64,000 nt of DNA, from the NCBI RefSeq assembly GCF_051014685.1, contig NC_135060.1, positions 1,736,001-1,800,000 of the forward strand, read 5' to 3'. Below are positions 1 through 11,800 of this stretch, piece after piece; the first letter of the stretch is position 1; every line of letters begins with the position of its first letter. The position numbers and the translations under genes are program-made. Below the pieces are notes generated by a model. That model saw only the letters and a program-made list of their open reading frames with translations, did not search any database and was not told the origin of the DNA. Source of the stretch: Ptiloglossa arizonensis. Its lineage: Eukaryota; Arthropoda; Insecta; Hymenoptera; Colletidae.

Positions 1-1018
1 CGTTCCTCACTTCCGTTAACACCTTAATCGTTTCCAGCCCTCCAAGTACGTGTCTATTCCTAATCACGGTCGATTTCGAAAACGTCTGAAAAGTACCCCA
101 ACTCCTTTCATCGGGCAAAGGTTAATCGGTGATTCACCGATCGAAGAAGAAGAAAACGACGCGGAGTCTCGGCTGCGATTGAAGGACGATCGTATCCTTC
201 CGATCGGTCGATTTTCCCGTTCGAAGAGACAGAGAGAAGACTCGAGCAGCCGGTGTCGAGCTGGTGGGGGACACACGAGAGAGTTTTACCTACCGAAATG
301 AAACTACTCGGCGGAGAAAGTGAGAGCCGACGTAGCGGACGGTGGGCAACGACGAGCAGGCGACCAGGGCTCCTCGAGACGAGAGGATAGACATGGTGCG
401 AACCCTCCTTCGCGTGGATCCTCCTAACCCTTCGAAACAATCCTCCGATTGATTCTGTTCGATTTACCCGAACAGGACTAATCCGTCTTGGAGAAGAAGA
501 AGAAAGAAAACGATTGTTTCGCGGTCGAAGACACGAAGAGTGGAAAAACTCGGACACCCTGATCTCGAGGATCCAATGAGGATATTCGAAGAGTAGTAGA
601 TCGCGTTTCTTTTTCTTCCGGAGGAAGCTTCACCTCGTTGCCGAAGAGAAGAGAGCTACAGTGCGTACAAGATCGAACGAAGGGACGATGAAGAGGTTCT
701 TCGGTGACTGTGACGAAACATCGGGATACACTGGGTTAGGTCTGGTACAATGATCGCGAGCAATAGATCGTAAATCGCCGCGTGGTGTCGCGAAATTCGT
801 GTGAGGACCGCGGTAGAGGAACGACCCCGATCACATCGTGTTTCGTTGTTGTGTTATGGTGGTGAGGACCGTTCAGGGTAGACGTGGAAGAAAACGAGGA
901 AGAAGAAGAGACGGTGGAAGGATCCACGTAAAGAATTCTTCCTGAGGGTTCGAAGAGAAGCGAACAAGTCGCCGAGAAGTAATTAGCACTTATAGGATTG
1001 CTTCGGTTCGACTGATCG
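1..1018 (+). other. Probable non-coding first exon (5'UTR) of the serine protease gene
   Basis: Purine-rich, GC-richer sequence without a credible coding frame. It ends at a strong donor (ATCG|GTAAGTG, intron from 1019), and the coding exon of the downstream protease has a 3' splice site just before its start codon (TTTCAG at 8807-8812). That makes this the best candidate for the spliced 5' leader. The true transcription start may lie outside the window. Short open frames on both strands here look like chance products of low stop-codon density. Assignment is an inference from splice signals only. Confidence 0.4.
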
Positions 1019-2683
1019 GTAAGTGATGGGCTAGCTGGTCTCGACAGTCTTTTCAATTTACGAAGATACGTGTAACGACGAACATTTTTTTAAACGATTT
1101 TTGAGACGATTCGTCGAGAGACGTAATTTTGAGTTTTTTCTTTTTTATATGTTTTTTATTTCACTGTGTTCTTTACGAGCTCGAGATCGCTCATCGGTGC
1201 AAACATTTTAACGTTTTCGCTATTCTTAGGTCTATTGTAAAAAAATAATATCTTTCTTAATGAAGCAAATGACTTTTTTAATAAGATAAAGAGAGTTTCT
1301 TCTCCAGCGAGTTAAATATTATATTTGATAACAGTCGAGGTTTCAAAGTTGTCCATTGAATAAAATCAAGATCAATTCTACTATTAAATTTAAGAGTAGT
1401 GAGTAATATTTAGCAGTTTCTTTTTTTTTATTTCACGATCCTCCTCGATTAAAGGAGATATTTTTAGTATCGCGAGTGTTATTATTAATGTCCAAAAATG
1501 ATCTCGAAGTAGAGAAAACATTGAAATGCTCGTATCGATAAAGTAAGTACCGTAAAAACGAAGTACCGTTCGTGTAAAGAATTCGAAAAAAAAAAGAAAA
1601 GAAATACTACGAATATTGGTATACAAAACGTGGGACTGTTTGAAAGTTCACGCGCAGGAGATTGTAACACAATAACCGACCGATGGTCATTGGAAAAATC
1701 GAGTGAAAGTGAGAAGGTCTGGATCAGCTTTTGAAAGAAAGCCTATCTCGTTTGTCCACCGGGTAAAACGTTCGCCAGGCGTAGGTAAACGAAACTAGTG
1801 ATTTTAATGCCCAAGTGAAGTAGCTATTACGAATAAATTGTTAGCCTTTCCCGCAACCTTCGCCACGATTCAAGTTTCCACGTATAGGAGATTAATGGAC
1901 GGAAACATTGTACTAATGTAATTTAACGGGATCCTGTTACCGTTTTAATGGCCCCCTACCCCCCTTGCGTGATGCATTTCCGCGTAACGAACTCTTCGAA
2001 TTTCTACCAATGAAAGTAATTCGAGCCATTTGGTTCCTCGTTGCTATTAATAGAAACACCAACTACAGGGGGTCCTTAAACACGGAGGACGAATAAGTGA
2101 ACGGAATATACACGTTAAAATTTTTTCCACGAGTCTCCGTTTTCGAAAAAATTGATTTTGACGATCGCGTGACGTACGCGCGAGCTTCGTGCGAGCTTCA
2201 CGTGCTTCAATTACTTCTATCACTGACGGCTATCAATATTCGTAGATACGCGATGTACAGACATGGTAATTTATAATCGAAAAGAGTAATTTTCTGGTAA
2301 GACTATTTAAAAAAATTAAAAAGAAGATACCATTCGTACAAATCGAACCTAAAATGACAACAGTTTGCGTGTCCTCGATTGGTCAATAGTTGCAATGAAC
2401 GATTAAGCGTGTAAATGAGGTTAAATAACGTGTTACGTTAATCAGCGCTAACCCGTAAAGAGGTGTGCGGAGTTATAAATTTTTAAAGAATCTAGCGCGT
2501 ACTCCAGATACTTTTCAAACTCCACAAAAATGTTTCACGCCTCTAATATTGTTAAAAGTTTTAAGAAATATCTAAGATTTTTGATAATCACGGAAAAGAT
2601 GCATCCCTCGATAAATATTGAAAACGTATCGTTCATAGGCTACCGGATAATATAATGTACATTCAGAGTCCACGGAGCCGTTC

Positions 2684-3109
2684 TCAAGAAACGACACGGG
2701 GATCCGGAGAAAAAGTGAGATTTCTCGAGGTGAATCGGCGATGGCTCGTGGCCATCGAAATGTTCAACTTTCCGACCTCGTAGCCAGTGAAAGTACTTCC
2801 GTTCTTTTCCAAAACGAGACAGACCAGAGGACGAGCATTAAGGATGCACGCTTCGGTACCGTTGTACGTATTGCCTAAACACCACTCCCCGTTTACGTAA
2901 CATCGTTCGATAGAAGTTTGAGGAGAAACGCCGCCACGAAATGTGTCGTCTTCCAGCGCACGTTTAAACACGTTGTTCGAGCATTCCACACTGGCCAGAG
3001 CCAGCAGCTTCTCGTAGATCACGCAAATTCTCCTCGAAATCCAATTAAACGCTACTTTGTAGGCTGGTATTAAGTAGCTGTTCAGCTTTCCGGCAAGGTA
3101 TCGTGATGC
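2684..3109 (-). other. Unidentified coding-like open frame, Cys- and glycosylation-rich
   Basis: A minus-strand frame of about 141 residues is open from 3109 to a stop at 2684-2686 and contains an internal ATG-less stretch. Residue use looks protein-like (ALASVECSNN, CYVNGEWCLGN, ACILNARPLVC) with evenly spaced cysteines and several N-x-S/T sites, and codon choice is balanced rather than repetitive. It would read as the last exon of a nested minus-strand gene, or as a pseudogene fragment, inside the protease first intron. I do not recognise the family and see no matching upstream exon. Open frames of 100 codons or more do occur by chance in this GC-richer part, so this is tentative. Confidence 0.3.
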
Positions 3110-6100
3110 TCATGAATATTCAATTGGACGTGCGCGCGTTACTTTATCCGACACACTTTTTCTTTATTTTCATCTGGCCACCGCTGGGATTACGGTGTTT
3201 ACAAGCGAATTAATTTCTACTAGAAAGTAACAATGCAGATCGTTCCGCGCTCCAGCGCTATTGAAATTGTTCCCCGGGCAAGAGAAGAAAGAATGGTTTC
3301 GGAGCGGAATGAAGGTGTTTCCAGTCAAGAGCGATAAACGACGACGCGGGTCGAAGAGGACGAAAAAGACACGGAGGACCAAGGAGACGACGAAGAAGAA
3401 GAAAAAATTCGTTATACAATGGAAAGTGTTCGTCACGAAAGGGTATTAGTGAACTAGACCGCGAAGAAGCATAGCTCTTTCAAGGCCACGAAGAAAGAGC
3501 AGAAGCTGTGACGTTCAGATTTCTTCGAACCGGTTTTCTTTGAAAGGTGGAACGCGTATTCGTGCGTGTCCATTCTGGAGACGAGCTATTAAAGGGCCGG
3601 TATTTTTGTAAAAATATCGAAAGAAGAAAAATAATCTTCTTCAATTCTCGTTTCCGTACGATCCACGATCGTTGCTTCCCGGCGAAGACATTTGCCGAAG
3701 AGACATAACGGTCGAGGTTTTCTTATTCGTTTATCGTCGCTTTTTTCCATATATAAAGTTCGGTGAGCTCGATACGATTTCGTTTCAACTTCACGGGCGT
3801 TTGTACGAGCCATTAGTTAACATTTAATGCAATTAATGCTCGACGTACTGACGAAGCAAGAATGTTATACAAGTAAATACAGCGTATCTTTCGTAGTAAA
3901 TAAATATTTTAATTCTTCTTTCCAATTTCTTCGGATTAATATTTATATATATTTAACAAGTGTTCCACAATTATATCTGTTCCGAATACTATCGTTCTCC
4001 GATTGATCCAGAATTTGAGATTGGATCTGAAAACAGCACCCTGTTGTAACTCGTCTACTTTGAGTATTAAATATTCGTATTTTAGTTTTTTTATACGTTT
4101 ATTAAGTATTCGTTACGCGATCAACTATGTTTCATCTTAATTTCTTCGTTGAACGAGTATACAGATACAGATTCACGAATAAAAACGGAAACAAGGAGTG
4201 GATGAAACGTTGTTACCGAAATCTAACACGAAAATTTTTCATCGTGGAACGTCGGTTCGTTTCAGCGATTTCGATATTTCGGATCGAGCGGTAAAGAACG
4301 GGGCCGAATTGGACAAAAACAAAATTTCACGCGCTTCTTTCTTATTTTGGCTTTTTCTCCGTTTGCTTTCGGCGAAAGTAAACGGCGCCCGTGCACGTTG
4401 CAGAGAAAGTAATGGATCGCGTTCTTAATGTCGGTTCACACGGAATTCTGGATGCGCGGACGCTCGTGTGGCGCCAATCGACTGGTTATCGAGTGTGCAC
4501 GAAGAGGATCGTACGAACGAAAGAAAAGAAAAGGAGAGAGAGAGAGAAAAAAAAGAGAAAAAAAAAGGGGGATACACACGTGCGTTGCACGTGGGCTTTC
4601 ACGAACAGCTGGGAAACGAAGGTACGAATTATGCATGTGGTATATATGTCTCGTACACGAGAGAAGAAACTTCGTACTTTCGACTATCGGCACCGTGTAG
4701 GATAGTCTCGAGCTAGTAGAGGAAGGTGAAAGTTCGTACCACGTCGGAGATTCTCCTCTCCGTCGCCTGTTTCGTCAATTTTTTTTCTCCCTGTCACTTT
4801 TCCTTCGATTGAGTTCAGAGAAAAACGACTTCCTCGAATCACGATCGTCTTTCGGTTGTCCATCTTCCACGATCAGTCAGTTTTCGAGTCCACGTCCATT
4901 AACGCATAATTTTTTTCTATCCCGAGAGTCGCCAGTTTTTACTCATTTTGTAAAACATGTTTGCCATAGTATCTTCAACGTTTCCTTCAATTCCTTATAC
5001 GTGTATATATCTCCAAGAAAACGGCGCGAAGAAATGTTAATTAAAATATTATCGAACGGCGAGAACGTTAAGGAGATTAACAGGCTCAAATCGAGTTAGA
5101 AACTGAAATGGATTTTCTACCGGGTTTCTCTTTTCTTGCTCCGTCTTTTTTCTCGCTGTGCTTCCTCTTTCCATAACGTTCGCCGTATTGCGGGTTAAAT
5201 ATTTTCTAAATTTTCCCTCCCTCAGTTTTTTCTTCCGTCGCGTGGACGAGCGATATTTTCCAGCCGTGTTTCGTTTCCTTCGTTTTTCGTGGATTGTACC
5301 CGAGGTACCGGAATCTCGTGGAATCGAAAGAGAAGAAAAGAAGAATCGAAGAAGAAACGGAACGCGGTTGGTGGTTTGTAACTTCCGGCGGAGCGGGTGG
5401 TACAGCGTGAACGTGAACTTCACACTGTTCTGCATGCAAAAGGTGCACTTTCACTTCGGTTGGATCTACACGACAGAGCCAATGACCTACTAACACATCG
5501 AACCGTTCACTTGTCACGATGATGTTGCCACGGCAAGGACGTTCGATGCCGATTCCACGGTTGATTCGAGATTTTAATGCGTATTTTTACAGAAAGGTGT
5601 TAAACAAACCTGGAACCGAACTTCGAAGACATAGATCTGCTGCTCGTTGAAGCGTGGGAGAAACGAATCAAGAATTGAAAATAAATACGTTTACTAACGA
5701 GTCTGAGACGTACAATACACGTAAATACGTAATGTACGTATACTCTGAAGATTTTTTTCGTGAAAACCAATTGTGCGGTGATTCATGAACATTTAAATAG
5801 TAATACGAGAAGAAGAAATAACACTTACGTATACGTGAAAGGAAGGTTTCTTCGTTTTTACAGAATTTTAATTATATCGATATGCATCGAAGGAGACCTG
5901 AAAATAGTGATCGAAAACGTTGAATGAAATTTTTTGCAATAACTTTCACATGTATTTACAATAAACGTTTGCTTTCGAGTGGTAAGAAATCATCTCTTTC
6001 ACTATTTATCTCCAACATCCTCTAACCCTCGGATGCATATTGTTTTTTTTGTACAGAATACTAAACTTCACAAAACTTTACATTCGCTCGGAAAAACTTT

Positions 6101-7218
6101 TAATAATATTCTCAAATTTATAACAATAAATCACTCTACCAATCTATTTAAACACCGATCAACAAACGCAATTTGCTTGAAATTCGTGAAATATTTTTCT
6201 ACGCGAAGTTACTATCGAAAATGTTTTCTAAGTTCAAAACGTGCGGTTTTCGAACGTCGCCAATCTGAACGCATCTTTACGAAATGTTATTTCAACGAAA
6301 TTTTATGCACCAATCGAGTAAGAGATTCATTATTCGGACGTCATCAGCCGCATTTCCGAAATTTCTCTTTGGATATCGAAAATTCTTGGACCAAGCGCTA
6401 CTTTCCAAGCGCAACCAACGTCTTTTTTCTCGCCTTGATATTCTCTCGTACATATTAATGAATCCACTTCGTAACGAGCAATTAAATTGTCTTAATTACG
6501 ACTTTCGATCTGTAAAAAAATTCTCAGATCGGGTGTCCGTTGCTGTCAAGTGCATCCAATACCGATCTCTTCGCCTTGAAATTCCACGCCGCTTGTCGGC
6601 TGTCTCGGCCGCTCGGTGAACAATCGGACTTCTTTTCGACCAGGATTTTTAATCTATTACGAAACAGCGGGGCAAGGGCCGTTACGTGGTTAAATTGTCC
6701 TGAACGTGGTCGAACTAGCGATTAATGTAGCCGGCACGGTGGTTGCCCAATCGGCGGGGCCTCTCGGGGCATAAAACTCGCCCGACGTTTTCACTCCTCC
6801 TCGATATCAACGATAATTGACCAACGAGGATGCTGCTCGGTACCATTATGAATTCCCGCGCGTATAATCGATGCGTTACCGGGTTCCGGGTGAGCCTCTT
6901 TTACTTTCACTCGTTACGGAGCGACGTGACGCAAACAACATATTTTCGTTCGGTCGAAAAAGAATCCGTCCGATCGCTCCAGGGGAACTTTGAGAATCTC
7001 CACTGCTCGTACGTATCGTTTCCGGGTTCTGGGCAAGACCAACAGGTCAGACGCGATAGTATTCGGATGTTTCACTCGAACACAATTTTATCGTATCCCG
7101 GTTTTTTCTAAGGCAATATCGGTAGTGTTCAATGGTTCGAATGTTTCACTCGAACACTTTACAAGCCAACATTGTGTACGTCGTTGTCGCAATAAAATTA
7201 TAAATGGAAAAAAAATTC

Positions 7219-7306
7219 CGGTGGCTGAGAGGGAGGGGGAAGGAGGAGATCGATCCCAGGACCTCCGGTTTGTTAACCGTGTAATTATCCTACGATGCCA
7301 CAGCTA
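7219..7306 (-). repeat. tRNA-like sequence, probably a tRNA-derived SINE relic
   Basis: Read on the minus strand the block has a B-box-like core (GGGATCGATCTCC, compare GGTTCGANNCC), a possible A-box-like segment (CGTAGGATAATTAC) and the string CGGTTAACAAACCG where an anticodon arm would be. The arms do not fold into a clean cloverleaf, and the 3' part runs into a C/T-rich tail, so it is more likely a decayed tRNA-derived SINE head than a working tRNA gene. Confidence 0.35.
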
Positions 7307-8819
7307 CTTCAGTAATATTGCTTTGAGTTTGCAACACATACCCTCGGGTATGCAATTTTACAACAACCGTGTATCTTTAAAGTCATCAAATAGTTACACC
7401 TAATATTTTACACATTTCTTTAGTGACCTATACACCGTCGTTTTGCAAAAGCGAATTATAATCAATGTTAACCAATTGAGGTCCTTCCCTTGTTACTGCA
7501 TATTATTATTTCTACTCCGCTTATTATATATACATATGTACAAGGTTCGAATGATCCTGTAATGGCGCAAAGAATGGTCTTGGACTGAAAATATTTAATC
7601 GAAAGAGCTAGTAAATTATAGCCCCGATCGGAACCAGCCGACCCTCGAAAAAGCGTGCGGTGCAGCCATGAATCGTCGTGCGTTCCGTTGTCAGGCGCAG
7701 TTAAAGATGAAACTGTTCGACAGTTTCGCAAAAAGGGATTCGCTTGGGCGCAGGTTCGTCCGTCTGCGTGCTCTGTGGCTCGTTAACCTCGCTCACGCGA
7801 CGTTTCCTCCGGTGTTCGTTGAAAATTGATTCTAATGGCCAATGGACGATCGAAGAACGGTCAGCCCGTAGCACGTGAAACTCGAATCGCAATGAAAATC
7901 CCGATGAATCGCGAGATCCTCACGCGCGTCAAGCTTGTCTAGAAATCGGTGGATGCTCGTTAAAGGAGAGGAAAGAGAATTTAATTATCTCGCGTGACGC
8001 GATACAATCGCGTCTATTGCGGCCCGCGGTGCCTCTCGTGCAATCGGATCGATTTTCTAGCACCGGTTGCACCATTTTTCTCCCTCCGACGAGGGATCTT
8101 GATCGTTCACCCTTTCGTTGCTGCGCGTTTTATCCGGAGTACCTTCGTGTTTGCTTTTCTTCAATCTACTCGGAGATATACGCCGTATCGGGGCTATCAG
8201 GTGTTTAACAATTTGCTCAGGTTAATTGAAAAAACGTATCGACGACATTTGGAGAGAGTATTGACCTCTGCGTTAAAAAAGGAGGGAACGTTTGATTACG
8301 TAAATCATACGTGGGAGTCTTAGTATTGCGAGGGAAGATAAAGGCGAAGACAAATGATCTGCAAACGAGTGGTCCCTAAAATGTGATAATGACGAGCAGG
8401 AGGATCGTGAGAAAAACTTGGGGAGTCGGTACCGGTATGCCTCGCAAATAAGTGTTCTCGAAGATTATATAGACTTTGGTTAAATTGTACTAAATAATTG
8501 TTCGAAATTTTCAAAGAGTCAAACTGACTGTAAACACGTCTTGTACAATTTTAAAGATATTTACGATAACGCGTAAATTTGTGTGTTCCTTTAAGGGGAT
8601 GTTTTCACGACTAGAATCACTTCTTCGTCAAAACACAAAGTGGATCTGTTAACAGGGTCACCGAAACCACGTTTGCTCGAAGTTTCAAATTTGTTGTAAC
8701 TTTCAAGTGACGGAACATTGCCCGTAAATTAAGATCGTTTCAAACACTGTGTCCCGGAACAAAAATTCACCGTCGACGAATATTAAATCTACTAACCAGA
8801 AACGTGTTTCAGCCAAACG

Positions 8820-11800
8820 ATGGGTGCAGTTAGACGGTGCCAATGGTTGCTCATAGGAATAGTCCTCGTCGTTTCTTCGAGTCGTGCCACAAGTCAAACA
8901 GAGATCGCAGGAACGAACCTCAGCAAACGCGAGCCGATCTTCAATCCTGGTTACGTTGAAACTCGAAACGACGATGCCAACCAAACCGATCTGGCACTGA
9001 GCTCGGCTCGTAGACGACGATACGTTCGGTTTCCGACCGGTTCCGCTGGCTATCTCTTCGAGGGTGGTGGTCCACCTATAGGAAGGAACATCGGTGTTCA
9101 CCCTGGCTTGCGGTTTCCCTCGTGGAGACAGCATAAATCAGTCTGGAGGAGTCCTGTCGCGGAATACAATAGGCCAGTGATGGGCCATCGAACTCCACGA
9201 CTGATTTTCCGTGACAACGACTTTCCATCTCCGGTGGGTGGCAGTGCACCCTCCTTCTTCCAACAGTCCAACCACTTGCCGGATTTCGAGGACGACGGCA
9301 GAGGTAATCTAGTTCTAGTTACCAGGCGGTTTGTGCGAACGAGGCTCGGAAGATTTGTGGGTATTCTTCTGGGAGATAATTCTTATCACGAGCTGGGTAA
9401 AAGAGAACGCTGGAAAGAAGAAGTTTTTCGTTATTAAATTTTGGCTAACACAGATTTTGATAAAATTTTGCACTTTGCGTAAGTGTTTGTTCATATTGTA
9501 AAGTCCTGAATACATACTTTCAGATCTCCTAGCATCCAACTTCTTTTTCTACTCAGCACCTCTTGGTCTCCACATTCCCTTTCATTTTTTAAATTTTATT
9601 CGTTCGTCAAGTCCTTGTTCGTATCGAGACCTTTCGAAGTCTTTACGAGACGAAATTGTTCTCAATAGTCTCCCCGTAGCTAGATCAATCTTGTCCTCCA
9701 CTTTCATAACCGAAACAACGTTTCCTCGGACGACTAAGAAATGATTTATTGTTTCAGATCATCGAAAGCAAACCCTCGACGATTACCCTAGGTTAGAGTC
9801 AGGTACGTTCCCCGAAAGCAAATCGTTGATCGACGTCCCAGAGAACGACGCACCGCTGATTCGTGGCCCGGTTGCACCTGTCGAAAGCCCTGTCGTTTCG
9901 CAGAGTGCCTCCGGTCTTTCGCTAATTCAATGAGTGAAACCGATAGCCGGTTACATCGCGCCTCTGGATTTCGTACTTCTCAGATAATCGTAAATTAGCC
10001 AGCCACCGAACGCAATATCCTTAGCGAAGTGTCGCAACGATTGCGACACCTGGTCTCGTTTCCGTCGAGCCGACGATTTCCGTCATCCGCGCTGGCGATA
10101 TCGTTACGACACTGAACGTTTTTTTTTTTCCTGTTACTTTTGCGATTTCGTTAAGCTTTTATCGCGACCGTGTCAGCAAGTATCTCTTAAAAACTTTTGA
10201 TCGAGAATCGCTCGACTTGTTCCCATTTTTACTAAGTATACCGAAGCTAGGCTTGGAGTAATCAGACGCCAGTTCGTCGATACGTTTCTCGATGATCGAG
10301 GAACACGAATGGGAGGTCGGTAACCACGTCGTGAGACCTTCGTGCCATTCCGGGGTACGATTAAAGATTTCATCGAACAACGATCATTCGAGTCGAGTAC
10401 GATTGCCGCGGTGAAACTAGAACTTTCCGCTTCGTTCTGTACGGACGAACGGTGGCTAGACAAAGAGAAGAACGAACAGTTTGCCCTGTTTTGTGCAGAG
10501 CCGCGTCAACAAAACAGACCGCTGTGGAAGGGTGACGATACGTTGTGCGCCGACGGACGAAGCTGTGAATTTTTTCTAATGTGCTGGATGTCCGCCGGCC
10601 TCTTGGACGGCAGCTGCGGCGGCATTATGTTCGCTTGTTGTCAGCGCCGAGAACCGAAAGGTAGCTCTGATTATAACCTGATTGAGGCACCTAGAGATCA
10701 GTCTCAGCCGCTTCCGTTGGATACATACACGGAGACCGCCAACGATGATCGTAAGTCCTTCCTACGGAAGCATGCCATCCGATTCTTGCACTAGCATGAT
10801 CGACCGACGCTGTCTTCTTCTTTTGGGGGCGGTTGCGGAACGATGTTCCCTTAATCGGACAGTAGACGTCCTTTTCCGTTTCGAATCCTTTCGATTCTTC
10901 CGACTCTTCGGTTCTATAACTCCTCGTACATTTCTTCGTGTTCTCATACCTTCGGATCTCCCAGCATCCAACCTATTTTCCTATTCGGCACCTCTTGGTC
11001 TCCAGATTACCTTTTTTCTTTCAAATTTTATTCGTTTCCCCTCTTCGCTTCTTCGTGTCCTCGTATTTTCGAATCTCCGTTCTTTCATCTTTTCTATCGT
11101 TTTCTATCTTTCATCCCCCCTCATCTTCCAAATCTTATTCTTCGTTTCTTCGTACCTAACCGTTCCATCTTCTCCCCTTCCCCTTTCTCAAATCGTGTAC
11201 TTGCACTTTCCTCGGTACGGCGCGATGTTCTTTACTTTCAAAATTATTCGTCTCCTTCTCACTTACATTTTCCACAGCATGCCGTCGAATGTCACTTTCT
11301 CTATTCGCACCTTTTCTAAGCATGGAAACACTCGCACCGGACGACACTTCGCGTTTTTTGTATTCCCTTTCCTCGATTTCCTACCGGCACGAGTCAGCTT
11401 GCATGCGGAGCGAAAATTGTTCCGTTTTCCCTATCCTCCCACTTCCTTTCGATTAATTTTCCAAAGTGGACTCTTTCTCTGGAAATTTCCCTTGTTTGTC
11501 GAACGATCTTGCATGTTCATCGCGATAACAACGTCTTCGTCGGTTCCCTTGTCACGCGAGTACCTTTGATTTCGTACCTATTTCCGGTTTGACTTGTTCG
11601 CGAGGATACAGTCCTTTGGATCTTCGAGATCTCGATACTCGAGCATAGGTTTTGGTGGGCAAACACCGTTAACGATACCTTTCTCTCGCTTGGAACACGT
11701 CTAAGTTTTATCTTTCTTACGAAACATTTTGAAAGGGCATATCTGACCGAGTAAAAGATCATTAGCAAATCGTGAGATATTTTCCTATCACTTGACAAAC

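Larger units (their letters stand above)
1019..8812 (+). other. Large first intron of the serine protease gene (or upstream intergenic DNA)
   Basis: About 7.8 kb without a supported coding exon on the + strand. It holds a tRNA-like or SINE-like block (7219-7306), a coding-like open frame on the minus strand (2684-3109), a short possible alternative first exon near 6800-6889 (CATAAAA upstream, donor CCGG|GTGAGC), and a pair of short direct repeats near 7066 and 7139 sharing ATGTTTCACTCGAACAC. Nothing else could be identified. Confidence 0.4.

Noticed and set aside
4391..4705. Overlapping long frames on both strands around 4.4-4.7 kb
   Set aside because: Purine-rich low-complexity sequence, Lys/Arg/Glu-only peptides, no splice context.
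5049..5517. Frames of 103-128 codons on both strands
   Set aside because: Simultaneously open on opposite strands because of skewed GA/TC composition; no motif.
5979..6619. Frames of 111-159 codons
   Set aside because: AT-rich, Phe/Asn/Arg-biased translation with no motif and no splice partners.
7219..7306. Functional tRNA gene
   Set aside because: No complete cloverleaf; anticodon stem cannot pair properly.
10682..11569. 295-codon + strand frame
   Set aside because: C/T-rich intron between two phased protease exons; the peptide is a Phe/Ser/Leu low-complexity string.
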